Made by a program: the position numbers and the translations under genes. From Embiotoca jacksoni (Eukaryota; Chordata; Actinopteri; Embiotocidae): a stretch of DNA of 64,000 bases. Shown piece by piece: positions 53,901 to 64,000 of this stretch. Each line of letters starts with the position of its first letter. The first letter of the stretch is position 1. The notes under the pieces were generated by a model, which was given only the letters and a program-made list of their open reading frames with translations, was not told the origin of the DNA and ran no database searches. Where the stretch lies: NCBI GenBank assembly GCA_022577435.1, contig JAKOON010000011.1, positions 1,189,001 to 1,253,000 of the forward strand. Reading direction: 5' to 3'.

Positions 53901-54671
53901 AGGATTCTCTTTTTTTTTCTTTTTCTTTTATAAAAAAAAATATTAGTACTCAACAGTGAACAATTCAATATGAGTATAATGAGATTTATGATAGTTTATG
54001 GTGCATTAAATACAAAATATTGGCAGAATACTAACACATAAATGTTTGAACTTTTAATGTCTTGTAACCTTTTTTTTTTTTTTAACCCTAAACGTATCTT
54101 CTTGGTTCCAGAAAAGAATGTGAAGCTGCTTTTATTTTGTTAGCAACACTCAATCAATTTTTTGTGTAACTTTTCTTTTTGCTTAATAACTTCATGACAT
54201 TAACACAAAGTGAAATTAAGTGAGGTAGAGGGCAAGACATATCTCTTTCTCTGCGTTATATTTCTTCCCTCAGAGTTCGTCGGGCTCTTTGAAGCCGGAC
54301 GGGGCAGGTTATCTGAGACCTTGTTTCTTTTGTTCAACAGACAATGCAGGCTAGTTGGGCCATTAGTTTCTCTTTGTAGGTGCTCGTCTAGGTGTTATAT
54401 CCACCCTGTCCCTGCTGATACCGCAAAGACAACCTAAAGAAAGCACCATGGGGACAAAGAAAGCCTTCTGGGGACGGAAAATACCTTTCCAGGCATTCCT
54501 TTCCAGTCAAAGTGGAATCGCAGCTAAAATGCAAATCATCTTAATAAAACATCAGATTCAACTTGAGGATATAAATCTACAGAAAAGAAGGTAATAGCAG
54601 CTGGCAAAAGACTAATAACAATCTCCTCTGATTCAAGAGAACGTAGTACTCTGCTCAAGTGGTGAAATCTC
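50963..54671. other. Unannotated AT-rich DNA
   Basis: GTGTTGGACAATATAAC at about 51073 resembles GAGCTGGACAATATAAC at 57752, perhaps ends of one repeat family. 52010-52240 and 53330-53560 are more complex and repeat-free. Long T runs are frequent. No gene recognised. Confidence 0.5.
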
Positions 54672-54997
54672 ATTGGCGCAGAAAAGGAGAGCTGCGATTG
54701 GCTGAGGAGGGTAAATATTCTGTGTCGACTCAGCGCTGGGACCTGTTACGCCAGATGCCCTCCTCTCGTCCCCTGCAATGTTTGCAGCTCCACGCACGCG
54801 ATCCCTCGCTCCGCTTGGCTGCACCCTCTCATCGCATTACTTCTGCTATTCTAACTCCTCCATCAATTATGCACTAGAATAACTCAGGGCCCTGATGGAG
54901 CCAAGACATAAAAGGGGATCATCAGCACGAGCGCTCGCAGCGTCTGCCTGCGTGTTCCCACCGTGCTGCTGCTGCGACCAGTGATATGAGCGCCAAG
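54672..54997 (+). promoter_or_regulatory. Promoter-like region: CCAAT boxes, TATA-like box, ATG and donor
   Basis: Two ATTGG words (inverted CCAAT boxes) at 54672-54676 and 54697-54701 are followed by CATAAAAGGG at 54907-54916, a CpG-rich stretch, an ATG at 54986 and a possible splice donor (GCCAAG/GTACCA, donor GT at 54998). Read this way the first exon would encode only four residues (MSAK). Without splicing, the frame ends after 21 codons. The CCAAT boxes are about 200 bp from the TATA word, more than usual. Motif-based; may be chance. Confidence 0.25.
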
Positions 54998-57751
54998 GTA
55001 CCAACTCACACAGGGCAGCAGCGGTGGCAAACACCAACGGATGGTGCATAGAACAAACACGGCTTGTACGATCATTGTTGTGTTAGTAGGTCAATCAGGC
55101 AGATGACATTGGAAAAAAGGTGCAAGTTCAACAAAGTCATAAAGCCTTATTTCGAGATGAGTAAAAGTTGCATGCAAAATGTGCTTATTGATGATGAAAC
55201 TTGTTTCACGGTAACTGATCTAGATTCGGTGTTTATTTTTCAGAGGGAAGGTTTGGGTTAGCGTGGTCAAGAAACACGTCTGTAAAGCAGATTATTTGGT
55301 TGCCACATTACAAGAAGCTCTTAAGAAATGAAAAAACATGTTATATGCCTTTACCTATTTTAAATGTTTTATTTGGGATTACTTTTATAGCTCACATCAA
55401 GTCTTTTTGACGAGATTCAAGGTCAGAAAGTGTTTTGCAGTGGCTTGATGTTCAGGAATTTTGTCAGAGACATTGTGCCTCGCAGGATTTCTGTTCGATA
55501 CCATTTTGTGCTCCTCCTTCATTGGCCCACATTCAGCCTTTATCAGCCTTCCATGCTAAACGATCAAATTGAAATAGTATTTAGGTAAAAATGTTCAAAT
55601 TCTACACCTAATTGATGTTTAAGTAGGATGATCAGCGTTATCTCTGCCAATGCAACATTTTCCATTTGTGAAATAATGTTCTAGCTCTAAAATCCAGATT
55701 TTCTGCAAGCAAGAGGTTAAAAAAAACTGGCGGATCAGAAAAAGTTATTTTCATTTTCAACAGAATTTAACAGAAAATGTTCTGCAGGTCTCTGCAGTGG
55801 GAGAAAGAAAATGTTACCGAAATATATATAATTTGACAAAATATTGTAAATGAGCGTATCTTCCTCTAAAGCTTGTAATTTGTAAATTTCGCTGACAGAT
55901 TTGTTGCTCCTTTTTTTAGTAAAGTCTGACTTTAAGGGCTCAGTAACAGACACAAAAGACTTCAGAAGGAGGAGGTGTTTTCCAGTAGTTGCGTGTCGGA
56001 TCAGAAAAGATCAGAAACTGCTCATGTGACATCCCAGGATTCGTAACCTACTTTTATTCCCTGAAACAAAATGGAGTCGAATTTGGAAAATGGCTGCCTG
56101 TGCTCCTCGCTCCGCCACACACCACAGAAAAAAGGCAAAAAGAAGAAGTCAGTCACGTTTATGGAAAATATACAGATCTTGGCAGTCTGAGAGTTCAATT
56201 AATGGCCCTGCAACTCAAATTGTACGATGATAAAATACCAAAAACAATTTAATCACGGTCATTCATCACCAAAGTAGCACAGGCCAGGAAAGGATTTGTG
56301 AGGGAAAAAAAAAGAAAAGCCGACATAATGGCGACCCCGCCATTAAAGTCGTGGCGGTTCTGACCTGGATTTCTCCTGGTTGCGTGTGAAGGTTTGTCCA
56401 GATCTATCGTGAGATCACAAACAGCTTTTTTAATATTTCATTGGTCCCAAAGCACCAAGTGCGCTGAAATCCAACAGGAGGAAACACTTTGAGTTTCAAC
56501 AGGCCAGAGAGCCACACGAAAGGTCCCGCAAAGTCACACCAAGTTCACGAAGCATCGTTTGTTCTTCACATACAGATAAATAACATTCAGCCTTTCAGTA
56601 TTTTTCACCACGGGAGACTGAAAACAGAAAAACAAGCTCAAATTCCTTCACTGTTGTGGTATGAAAATCACAGTTCCCAACCATCATCAGATAAACCCTC
56701 ATACCCAAGTGATTACATGAGACATTTGAACCCGGGAAAGGAAAGCGATTAGCCATCAGCAGAAAGGCATATTTTGCTTCATCAGAGATGTTCTGGTTTG
56801 TCTTTGTGGCTAAAAGAAAAAAATGTCTACTGTACGTGTAGCTCAGAGGCTTCATCACTCTGTGAATCACACATGATTCATGAAACTGACTGGAAAAGTA
56901 ATACGCTCACACATCAGCTTCATCTGAATTCTTCCAAGATACACAAAAAGCTAAAAGTCAGCAGCCATCAGGGAATATTGTCCCAATGAGGAGGAACACG
57001 CAGTTTTTGTTTCAGGCCTCCCTCCAAAGCCGCATTGACCCAAATGTAGTTCCAGAAACATTTACTTGGAGGTTTGGCCACTGCTGTCAAAATGATCACA
57101 TTTGCTTTTGATCAAGTATGCATTTCAAGCCAGTTTACATTTCAGCTGTAACTGTGTATGATTTGAACCTTCTGATGTGCCAATTTTCTCATTACCTCCA
57201 TTTGTCTGAAACCAGAACAGACAGCAAAGCCTTTCCTGTCACCTTACATAATAAAATTGCTGACATCACAGCGAACAAGTCAACCTTTTAACTTTGGCAA
57301 ATTAAACGTAGTGATTAGTACAAAAGACTAATTCACTTAAATAATCTACAAATAAGAGAGATCTGGAACATCTGCTTCTGAAGTCTTCCAGCTTTCACTC
57401 AAACTCGATGAATGAACTCATCTTTGACATTTAATTTACCTCAAAAAATAAAGTGAAATGCACCTTTAACTTCAACACTGCAAAAATGTTTCTCTTGTCA
57501 AGTCGTATTGTTGATTGTAACTCATAAAAGCACAGAGGAAAAATACCCAGTCAAATGACATAACCTTAAACTATTTGCAATACAAATGAATGTGCTTCAA
57601 GATTTTCTGAAAAAACAATGTAGAGTGAGAACAAATGCAGCAGTAGAAACAAGCAAAAAAGTCCTTCTTCAATCAATTTTATGAAATTAATTTTAACAAA
57701 AAGAAAATGATGTTACACAACGATACAAATATTTATTATTTTGCAGCTTAG
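54998..57751. other. Unannotated DNA
   Basis: Mixed, AT-rich. Overlapping open frames on both strands at 56489-56990 (up to 91 residues) are unrecognised. Nothing else seen. Confidence 0.55.
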
Positions 57752-57844
57752 AGCTGGACAATATAACCCAGGTTTTAGCGACTATTCTACAAATGTACTC
57801 GAAATGCCTCACAGGAAAGTTATTAGACGTTAGCTAGGCAGCTG

Positions 57845-58145
57845 TGCACAGAGAAGCCTCCAGTCACAGCCGCACACACAACTGGGACAGGTGTGGTCAA
57901 AAACAGAAGCAAGTAAAATAAGGTGTTTCAATTTCAGATTTATTTAAGGTGAAACCAAGTGATTTAATTTACCTGCCCGATTAGTGCCTATGTATGTTAA
58001 ACCATAATGGCTCACGGTCGCTGATGACATTTACTCCTCAGGTATTGAAATTTGGCACCGAATCACAAGGTATTTTTTTTAATATCTGATAGAACCAAAT
58101 TGGTCTGTGCCATAAAAATATCGTCGTTCTGTAGCCCTACATACG
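57845..58145 (+). repeat. Dispersed repeat copy B (matches 43155-43500)
   Basis: Same order of blocks as copy A: GAGAAGCCTCC then CGCACACACAAC (57851), AGTAAAATAAGGTGTTT (57912), CTGCCC..AGTGCCTA and AATGGCTCAC (57973-58015), CATTTACTCCT (58028), TTTGGCACCGAATCACA (58050), GGTATTTTTTTT (58069), TGTGCCATAAAAATATCG (58106). It ends near TGTAGCCCTACAT. A possible left end, GAGCTGGACAATATAAC, is at about 57752. Class unknown; short size and no coding suggest a nonautonomous element. Confidence 0.85.
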
Positions 58146-59283
58146 ACAGGAGAAAATGCATGAAACCAGTGGACTTGTATTGGGAATGGGTTGAAATAAT
58201 GCTTCTGCACAAGGAAAACGGGAGCATGAAATGATTTTCTTTTAAACTTGCCATTTGTAAATTGTTTCACAGGAAACCTTTAAAACAACAAGCAGGTCTT
58301 GACAAACCATCTTGACTAATGTTTAGTAGTCACTGGGATGGCTGAGCACCTACCCGGCTATCTTTGATACTTTGTGATGCCCTGCAAACAGCAGCAGCCG
58401 GGCCCAGTCTGTTAGCAGCTTAGTGGCTCTTTAGGACCTTTTTGGAAGCACTTTTTTAGAAGCTTTACTGCAGTCATTAGGAGCTAAGGCTGATTAATGT
58501 GAATGGTCAGGCAGGGCCTGGCTTTCTGAGGGAAGAACAGAGAGGGGTGAAGGGTCCCACAGGAAGTGTTTTGTGTCTCCACACAAAGGGAAGGCTGACC
58601 TCTTAAGCCCCTTAGAGCCTCTTTGCTAATACCCTCACCGGTGCCTACAAAGACACAGAGGATGCCATTTCACCACTCACATTTAAACAGCATACACAAG
58701 AAAGAGCCCCACCAAGATTAAAACGGCAGAAAAGTGAACCTCTGTGCAGCGGAGTGAGACTGTGTGAGATTAAGCCTGAAGAGTCCCCCACTAATACATT
58801 GACTGCCGCGCATATCAAACAGAAGAAGCCAAACTCACACAGTATCTGATCTTTACACAATGGCTCTTATCAAGTTATTTTATCTACTGGTGAGTCATAA
58901 ATAAAGTTTTATTCTTATACTACAGAAAGAATCTGGTACTGCAGAATATTTTTTTTTAAACCTGTTCACAATACCTGTCGCTGTTACTGAAATTAGATTA
59001 GATCTTAGATTTAAGGATTGATTTCCCACTTACTGTTCCATCTTCTTTTAAAATAAAGGTTGAGATATGATCTCCTGCCCCTGTGACATGCCTTAATCTG
59101 TCTACTTCCAAGATACGAAACATTAGTTCATCAGACCACGTTGATTTGTAGAGCATAAAGGAAAGGATCACACGGTCGTAGATGATTTTTCACTTATTTT
59201 AAGCATAATATTTCTAGAACAATATTTATTTTATAGGGATTCTAGTGTTGCGTTTATTCTCGTCCCTTTTTTCTGACAGTGTT
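58146..59283. other. Unannotated DNA; unique balanced stretch at 58.4-58.9 kb
   Basis: 58390-58860 is non-repetitive and of even composition without a convincing open frame, a candidate conserved noncoding stretch. After 58880 it becomes AT-rich. Confidence 0.45.
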
Positions 59284-60240
59284 TTAGAAAATTCCTGAAA
59301 TGATGGATGTTTTGCTCCAATTCAAGATTATATCCATTCTAGTGAAGCAATTTACTTTTTTCAAGACGTTGACACTTAATTCTCGAAAATTCCTGACAAA
59401 AGTTGACTTACATTGGGCTATGTATATGGTTGTTTCATTTATTTCTAAAGAATTATTTTTGGGTCAAGAGCCATTTTTTTAAGGTTTCTGGTGCTGCTGT
59501 ATTCTTGTTTTTGTAAAAATAGTAACACCCCTCCCACCCCCAAAAAATTTAAATAAAAAAAACCTTTAGCAACTTGATGTATTGAAAACAGTTTGAAGTT
59601 ATTGTTCTGCAAATATTTTCTATTACTGTTACATTTTCAATATCAAGTGACATTTTTTTCTTAATTGTTGTACATTTATTTACCTTACTCTGTCTTTTTT
59701 TCAGATAATGACACTCAGTTTTAGAAAATGATTGAAACAAGTTGACATGCGTCTCTGTGCAGATTTTTTTCGCTTGTGCAAATTCACTGTGATTTTTCTT
59801 TACTGTAGAGAAGTAAATTAAATTCATCCTGTATTCTTTTCAAGATACTCAATCTTAGAAAATTCTTAAAACAATTAGACTGGAATATGATTGAACTAAC
59901 CAGCAATTTGTTCTCAGCAACATTTTATGTATGAAGAGCCACAGTATTTTCATGGATAGTAACGATGTAATCTGCCTTATTCTTGTTTTTGCAAGATACA
60001 AAGACTCTAGCTGATTTGTATTGGAAACTAGATGAGAGGATCATACTGCATTTTCACTTCTAAGTTTAATATTCTAAATTCAAGGACATTTCTTCTGGAC
60101 TGATTCTAGAAAATTCTTGAAACAAGCTAACTACTCTTGGAACCTGGTTGGAGTAACCATGGTGCACTGGCAGCCTTATTGTTCATATTTCAGGAAAACA
60201 AGACTTTAAGTCTCAAAAATGTATAATAGAAGACTAGAAA
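59284..60240 (+). repeat. Degenerate tandem array (TTAGAAAATTCTTGAAACAAG words)
   Basis: The word family (T)CTAGAAAATTCTTGAAACAA + GTTGAC recurs at about 59284, 59381, 59719, 59853 and 60104. It is usually preceded by CAAGATACTCA-like and TATTCTTGTTTTTGC-like words (59500, 59832, 59981). The spacing is irregular (roughly 100-340 bp, often near 130 or its multiples), as in an old tandem repeat. Similar worn 'tattcttgtttt...gaaacaag' DNA is common in fish genomes. Confidence 0.6.
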
Positions 60241-61089
60241 ATGATGGAAATTGTTATGATTAAAAAGTACTAGCAAAAGACCATACATTTACAGTTTCTT
60301 GTGAAAGCAGTTAATCTGCTGTGTCACAACTTGGGAGAAATATTGCTATAAACCAATAAACCCGTCATACTTATTAGTAATCTCTCGTCACCAGTTTCTG
60401 TCAATCATTCCCTGGAAGCCTAAGGCCCCTGCATTATTAGTCAAAGCGTAAAGGGAGAGCCAGGGCAGCTTCTCTCTGCAGGCAGGGTCGTAGACAGCAT
60501 GAGGACTGACGGGTGTCTCCACAGGACAACTTCCCCCCCTCTGCAGAAAGCCGAAACTCTCAGCTTAATTGACCTGAGGGTTTGGTCTTCTTAAGTACAT
60601 TCTGTAAGGTACAACTGATTAAAGTACACAGAGTGGGAGGAAATTGACATGATATTAGTAACTGAATATGGGAGATTTCCTATCCTAGATGTGGCGCTCT
60701 TTCATTTCATGCACTGAGAGGCTGAGGAGCTGCGAGGAGGCCTAATGCTCCTGCACTTTGTAATAAAATAGAAGGTAAATCTCAGATAAGATGCCTCTCA
60801 TGCTCAGCTCATTGATAGCTTCTGAAGCCTCCGGTGCAGGAAATCACATTCACTCAGCTCTCTTTGATGCCTTTTGAGATTGACACTTCCTCAGGGTGGA
60901 AACACTGGTTCTGACCCCACCCTGGGACTCCGCGGCCTGGACACTGCTACACCGTTGTAGCCTCTGGCCTCTGCTGCGGAAGTTTCTCTCACCCCCACAA
61001 GTGTGTTGTCCCTCCTGTTACAATCCCCCTGCCCCACCTAAAATAACATGTGCACATTCTCCGCAACCACCTCTCCCTCGCCCGTCTCC
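60241..61089. other. Unannotated DNA; unique balanced stretch at 60.4-60.9 kb
   Basis: 60390-60860 is free of simple repeats, with TAAT-type core words, and could be conserved noncoding DNA. 60890-61089 is pyrimidine-rich on the + strand. Confidence 0.45.
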
Positions 61090-61316
61090 TCCTTCTTCTC
61101 TCATTCTGTCTCTGCATAGCTAAAAAACGGCTACGGGCCGCTGAGTACGAGCGGAACAATAGCGGCCTTTCAGGCGGTCTGTGCCGGCGCTGGGAGAGGG
61201 CTGCGGTCCTGAGACCCAGTCAATATTTGGACGTGGTTGCCTTTTTGTGTCCGTTTTTAATCCAAGCGGAACCGAGCGGCAGGGAGCCGGGAAAAGGCTG
61301 AGAGGGGAAAGCGAGG
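61090..61316 (+). other. Splice-acceptor-like tract and CpG-rich open sequence
   Basis: A pyrimidine-rich tract (61081-61115) ends in TGCATAG at 61119, an excellent acceptor match. The next 197 bp are CpG-rich (about 17 CpGs in 200 bp, hand count). One frame stays open from the acceptor to a TGA at 61299-61301 (about 59 residues, basic and Arg-rich start), another for about 30 residues; a possible donor (G/GTAAAC) is at 61317. I recognise neither peptide. It may be an exon of an unseen gene or chance. Confidence 0.25.
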
Positions 61317-62325
61317 GTAAACACTGGAAACAATGCAAATGGGGCAACTCACAATGCCACAGGGAAACTATCACAACATCAGCTCGCCACCAAGTGAAAA
61401 ATGTAGTATTGTTTCTTTAAGTGGAGATTAAAAAGAGAGCAGTGTAAGAAAAGTAAATAGCGGAGGTCATTCTGCTATGCACGAGGGTTTTTCTGAGGTA
61501 TTACTTCCACCACAAATAACCAGGCATGTCCAAAGACTGAGGGAAAAACACAATTTGGATCATCAGAGAGGTCTTGTATGTAAATACTTCTACCAAAGAT
61601 GAAAACAGACCCGTGAAAAGATTCTTTGATTGTCTTATGGAGAAATATGTTGCATCTGCTGTGGGAAGCTTTGGATGGGCATTATCGGGGGATTAAAGGA
61701 AACCCCTGGGGTGACGGTGCTCTCCCTGAATGCTGGAATCCCTCTCTCCCCAGCTGTCAGGTCGTTAGTCCCACCCAATGAGCTTCTTCGATGAGGAGGG
61801 GTATCAGTTTCCATGGCGTCGAGGACACAAACAGCTAGGGAGATTAGGGACGGAACTCGGCCCTGATTCTTCGTTGATCCCACCTATCAGCAACAAATAA
61901 ACACCTTGGGCAAAGGCAGCGCCTGCGTGCGGACCATATGGACCCGGGTGGGCTTTAATGAAGCAGCTAAATAGCTGGTGAGCAGGGAATTCACTAATAG
62001 CTCCTTGTCAGAGCAGCAGTAACTACCCGACTCTTACACTTTCTTCCATCATTTGGTTACTGACACAGCCGGCGAAGCTGACAGGGAACATCTGTGGCTC
62101 ATTTTTCTTACATGAGCTTCTCCACCAGGAAATGCTGCAGCTTTTGTTTTACAGGTTTTGATCTATTGTTGTGATCGGGATGTTTTTATCTGGGTGAAAC
62201 TCTCTTACAGAGCCTACCGAATACAGGTTATAAGGTGTAACTCTGACTGTTTAAAATGTTTTACAGGGCACATTAAATTCACTTTTTTTTCATATTGTAT
62301 GAAGTGTTGATAGTATGTAACTGAT
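61317..62325. other. Unannotated DNA
   Basis: Balanced composition, no gene recognised. Confidence 0.55.
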
Positions 62326-62905
62326 GGCTTTATCGATAGCTAACACAACAGCTAATACTTAATTAGTATGTGATTAATGAAGATGATGTGTATTAACAAC
62401 ATTTAACGGCATGCTTTTTAAAAGTTTATAAATTATATTCTATGTTAACTGATGGTTAATAAAGGAATAATTAATGCTTTATTATTATTATTTAATAACC
62501 ATTTACAACTTGTTAACTGTTTTGTCCTCCTCATCGTTCCTCGTCAGTATGACCAGAGTGACGGTGAAGCCGCCGTTGTTCTTCATCACCGTATCTGAAA
62601 CCAAACCTACAACAAGCTTTGTAATTACACTTCTACAGATGTATTTGTTAAAATTCTTGTGTTTCTGGGGATTCTTTGATTGTCAGTTTCTCACTTTCTA
62701 ATAAGCCTTTGTGTCTGTGATTATAAATGTTAGTATCTCTGTAATTGAGGGTCTTTTCACTTAAATATGTCAAGTCTCCAGTGCTGCTGGCCTTTTTTAC
62801 AACCTTGAACTGTTGAAATGATCACTTGAGGGGACGAATTATGAAAAACATATAAACGTATACAACCATTTATAAAGTTTAAAAAAGTGGAACCGAGTCC
62901 TTATG
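62326..62905. repeat. Possible decayed TTAATAA/AACCATTTA-rich repeat
   Basis: Words such as GTTAATAAAGGAATAATTAA, ATTTAATAACCATTTA and CAACCATTTATAAAGTTTA resemble worn fish elements made of 'ttaataaa...aaccatttataaagtg' words. The middle (62520-62700) is not repetitive. Weak. Confidence 0.3.
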
Positions 62906-64000
62906 ATTTATAAACTTGTGACACTGCTAATAATACTTTGGAGATATGATCAGTGAATTGTAGAGCCTTTACGCATCCCTCTTTAATTACAATATCGGAA
63001 ACCACAACCAGAAAGAGTCAAACAACACACATACCTACATCCTTTTCACAGATTTCTGTGCTATTGTTGATATTTTTTGGGGGGGGTTAAATCCAGATTA
63101 GGAGCATCCCCACACTTTCCAAAGAAGCGTAGCAGCCATGTGCACAGCTTGCGCACAGACACACACACACACAACACCCCCAGGCAAATGGAGCGATTCT
63201 GCGTAGACAGAACAACGCAAAAGATTTTACTGCAGCCGCGACACCAAGCAAATTACAGCTGACTGACAAATACCAAAATGACACAATTATCTGAAGTCTC
63301 TTTAGTTCTTTTTGGAGGATTTGGTATCAAAAACAACAAGGAGTCATTATATCAATTTTATATGAGCAGTTTCTTTTGAACAAGCCTCCCTGATACTGGA
63401 GTTTTTTTGAATTTCATTAAGTAGCTTACACTATCACAGCTCCTCGCTGTCACTATGGCAGCTTTTCAAACTCCAGGCGAGGATGAACCATCCTCAGGGC
63501 TGTAAATCCCTCCTCCACCGCTCCAAGTCCTGCTCATCTCAGACTAATCAGCATCAAGCATCAGCGCCATAAAATTTTACTCTGAGATGAGATCACCGCA
63601 AACACGAACACACGTTTATCTAAATTACAAAAAGGCTCCTTTCAGCTCCTTTGGAACAATAGAAAAACATGAAAATGTCAATGCATTTCCATTTTTCACG
63701 ACTCACTTCCCATTTCAATTCCAGAGCTCCTGTAGGGGATTTCATGAATGGCTGAGTATGGACTGCTGCTCCGGATGCCATTTTTCCCCACTTTGGTCAA
63801 ATATGTAGCAGAGAAGGCAGAAGAGGGGGGTAAGAAAGCTCATCTGGAAGTTGGGACTGTACCGCAGCAGGTTCCCAGGGCTCCAATACTGAGCATAGTT
63901 ACATTAAACAGCGGGGATCCAGGGCCCGGCGGGCTTGTATGGAATACTGTTAGGTTCTGCTGCGGGTCAGGGGGGGCCCCCAGCCTGTAAGCATCGTCCT
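62906..64000. other. Unannotated DNA to window end
   Basis: Has a short (AC)8 at about 63160-63174 and a G run at 63079-63086. 63430-63600 is complex and repeat-free. The last 240 bp become GC-rich; a + frame there (63748-63990) ends before the window edge and is not recognised. Confidence 0.5.

Overview
The window reads as nuclear DNA of a ray-finned fish, most likely a percomorph teleost. It has moderate AT content, many long (CA)n microsatellites (eleven CA/GT tracts of 26 to 102 bp), one tRNA-derived V-SINE-like copy, one HpaI-like SINE, and worn remnants of interspersed repeats I recognise from many teleost genomes. CpG is scarce except in a few short clusters. Nothing looks bacterial or viral.

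I could not recognise any protein-coding exon, rRNA, tRNA or snRNA. The longest open frames run through microsatellites (CA tracts and the purine tract near 4 kb) or through the SINE at 7.8 kb. The longest non-repetitive frame (minus strand, 1512-1979) is about what chance gives in six frames of 64 kb. I therefore read the window as intergenic or deep-intronic DNA, and the feature list is mainly repeats, candidate regulatory stretches and explicit statements about what the rest holds.

Layout. 0-9 kb: unannotated DNA with a 500 bp purine tract, three CA tracts and a V-SINE. 9-20 kb: mostly unique DNA with weak repeat relics (9.4, 10.7, 15.6, 16.1, 17.7 kb). 20-29 kb: the longest CA tract, a repeat relic at 24.7 kb, an HpaI-like SINE at 27.0 kb, and unique AT-rich DNA that ends in a sharp CpG cluster with a perfect 4 x 20 bp minisatellite. 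29-38 kb: four promoter-like or composition-unusual spots (30.9, 34.3, 34.6-35.0, 37.2-37.5 kb). 38-46 kb: AT and GA microsatellites and dispersed repeats. 46-54 kb: AT-rich DNA with a degenerate tandem array at 50.3-50.9 kb. 54-64 kb: a CCAAT/TATA-like region, a repeat copy at 57.8 kb that matches one at 43.2 kb, a second degenerate tandem array at 59.3-60.1 kb, and a strong splice-acceptor-like tract followed by CpG-rich open sequence at 61.1 kb.

The best leads for new biology are the repeat relationships that can be read directly from the sequence (43.2 with 57.8 kb; 42.74 with 50.94 kb in inverted orientation; the two degenerate arrays) and five short candidate transcription or exon signals. 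All of the latter are low-confidence and need RNA or comparative data. I saw no convincing evidence of a complete new biological system here.
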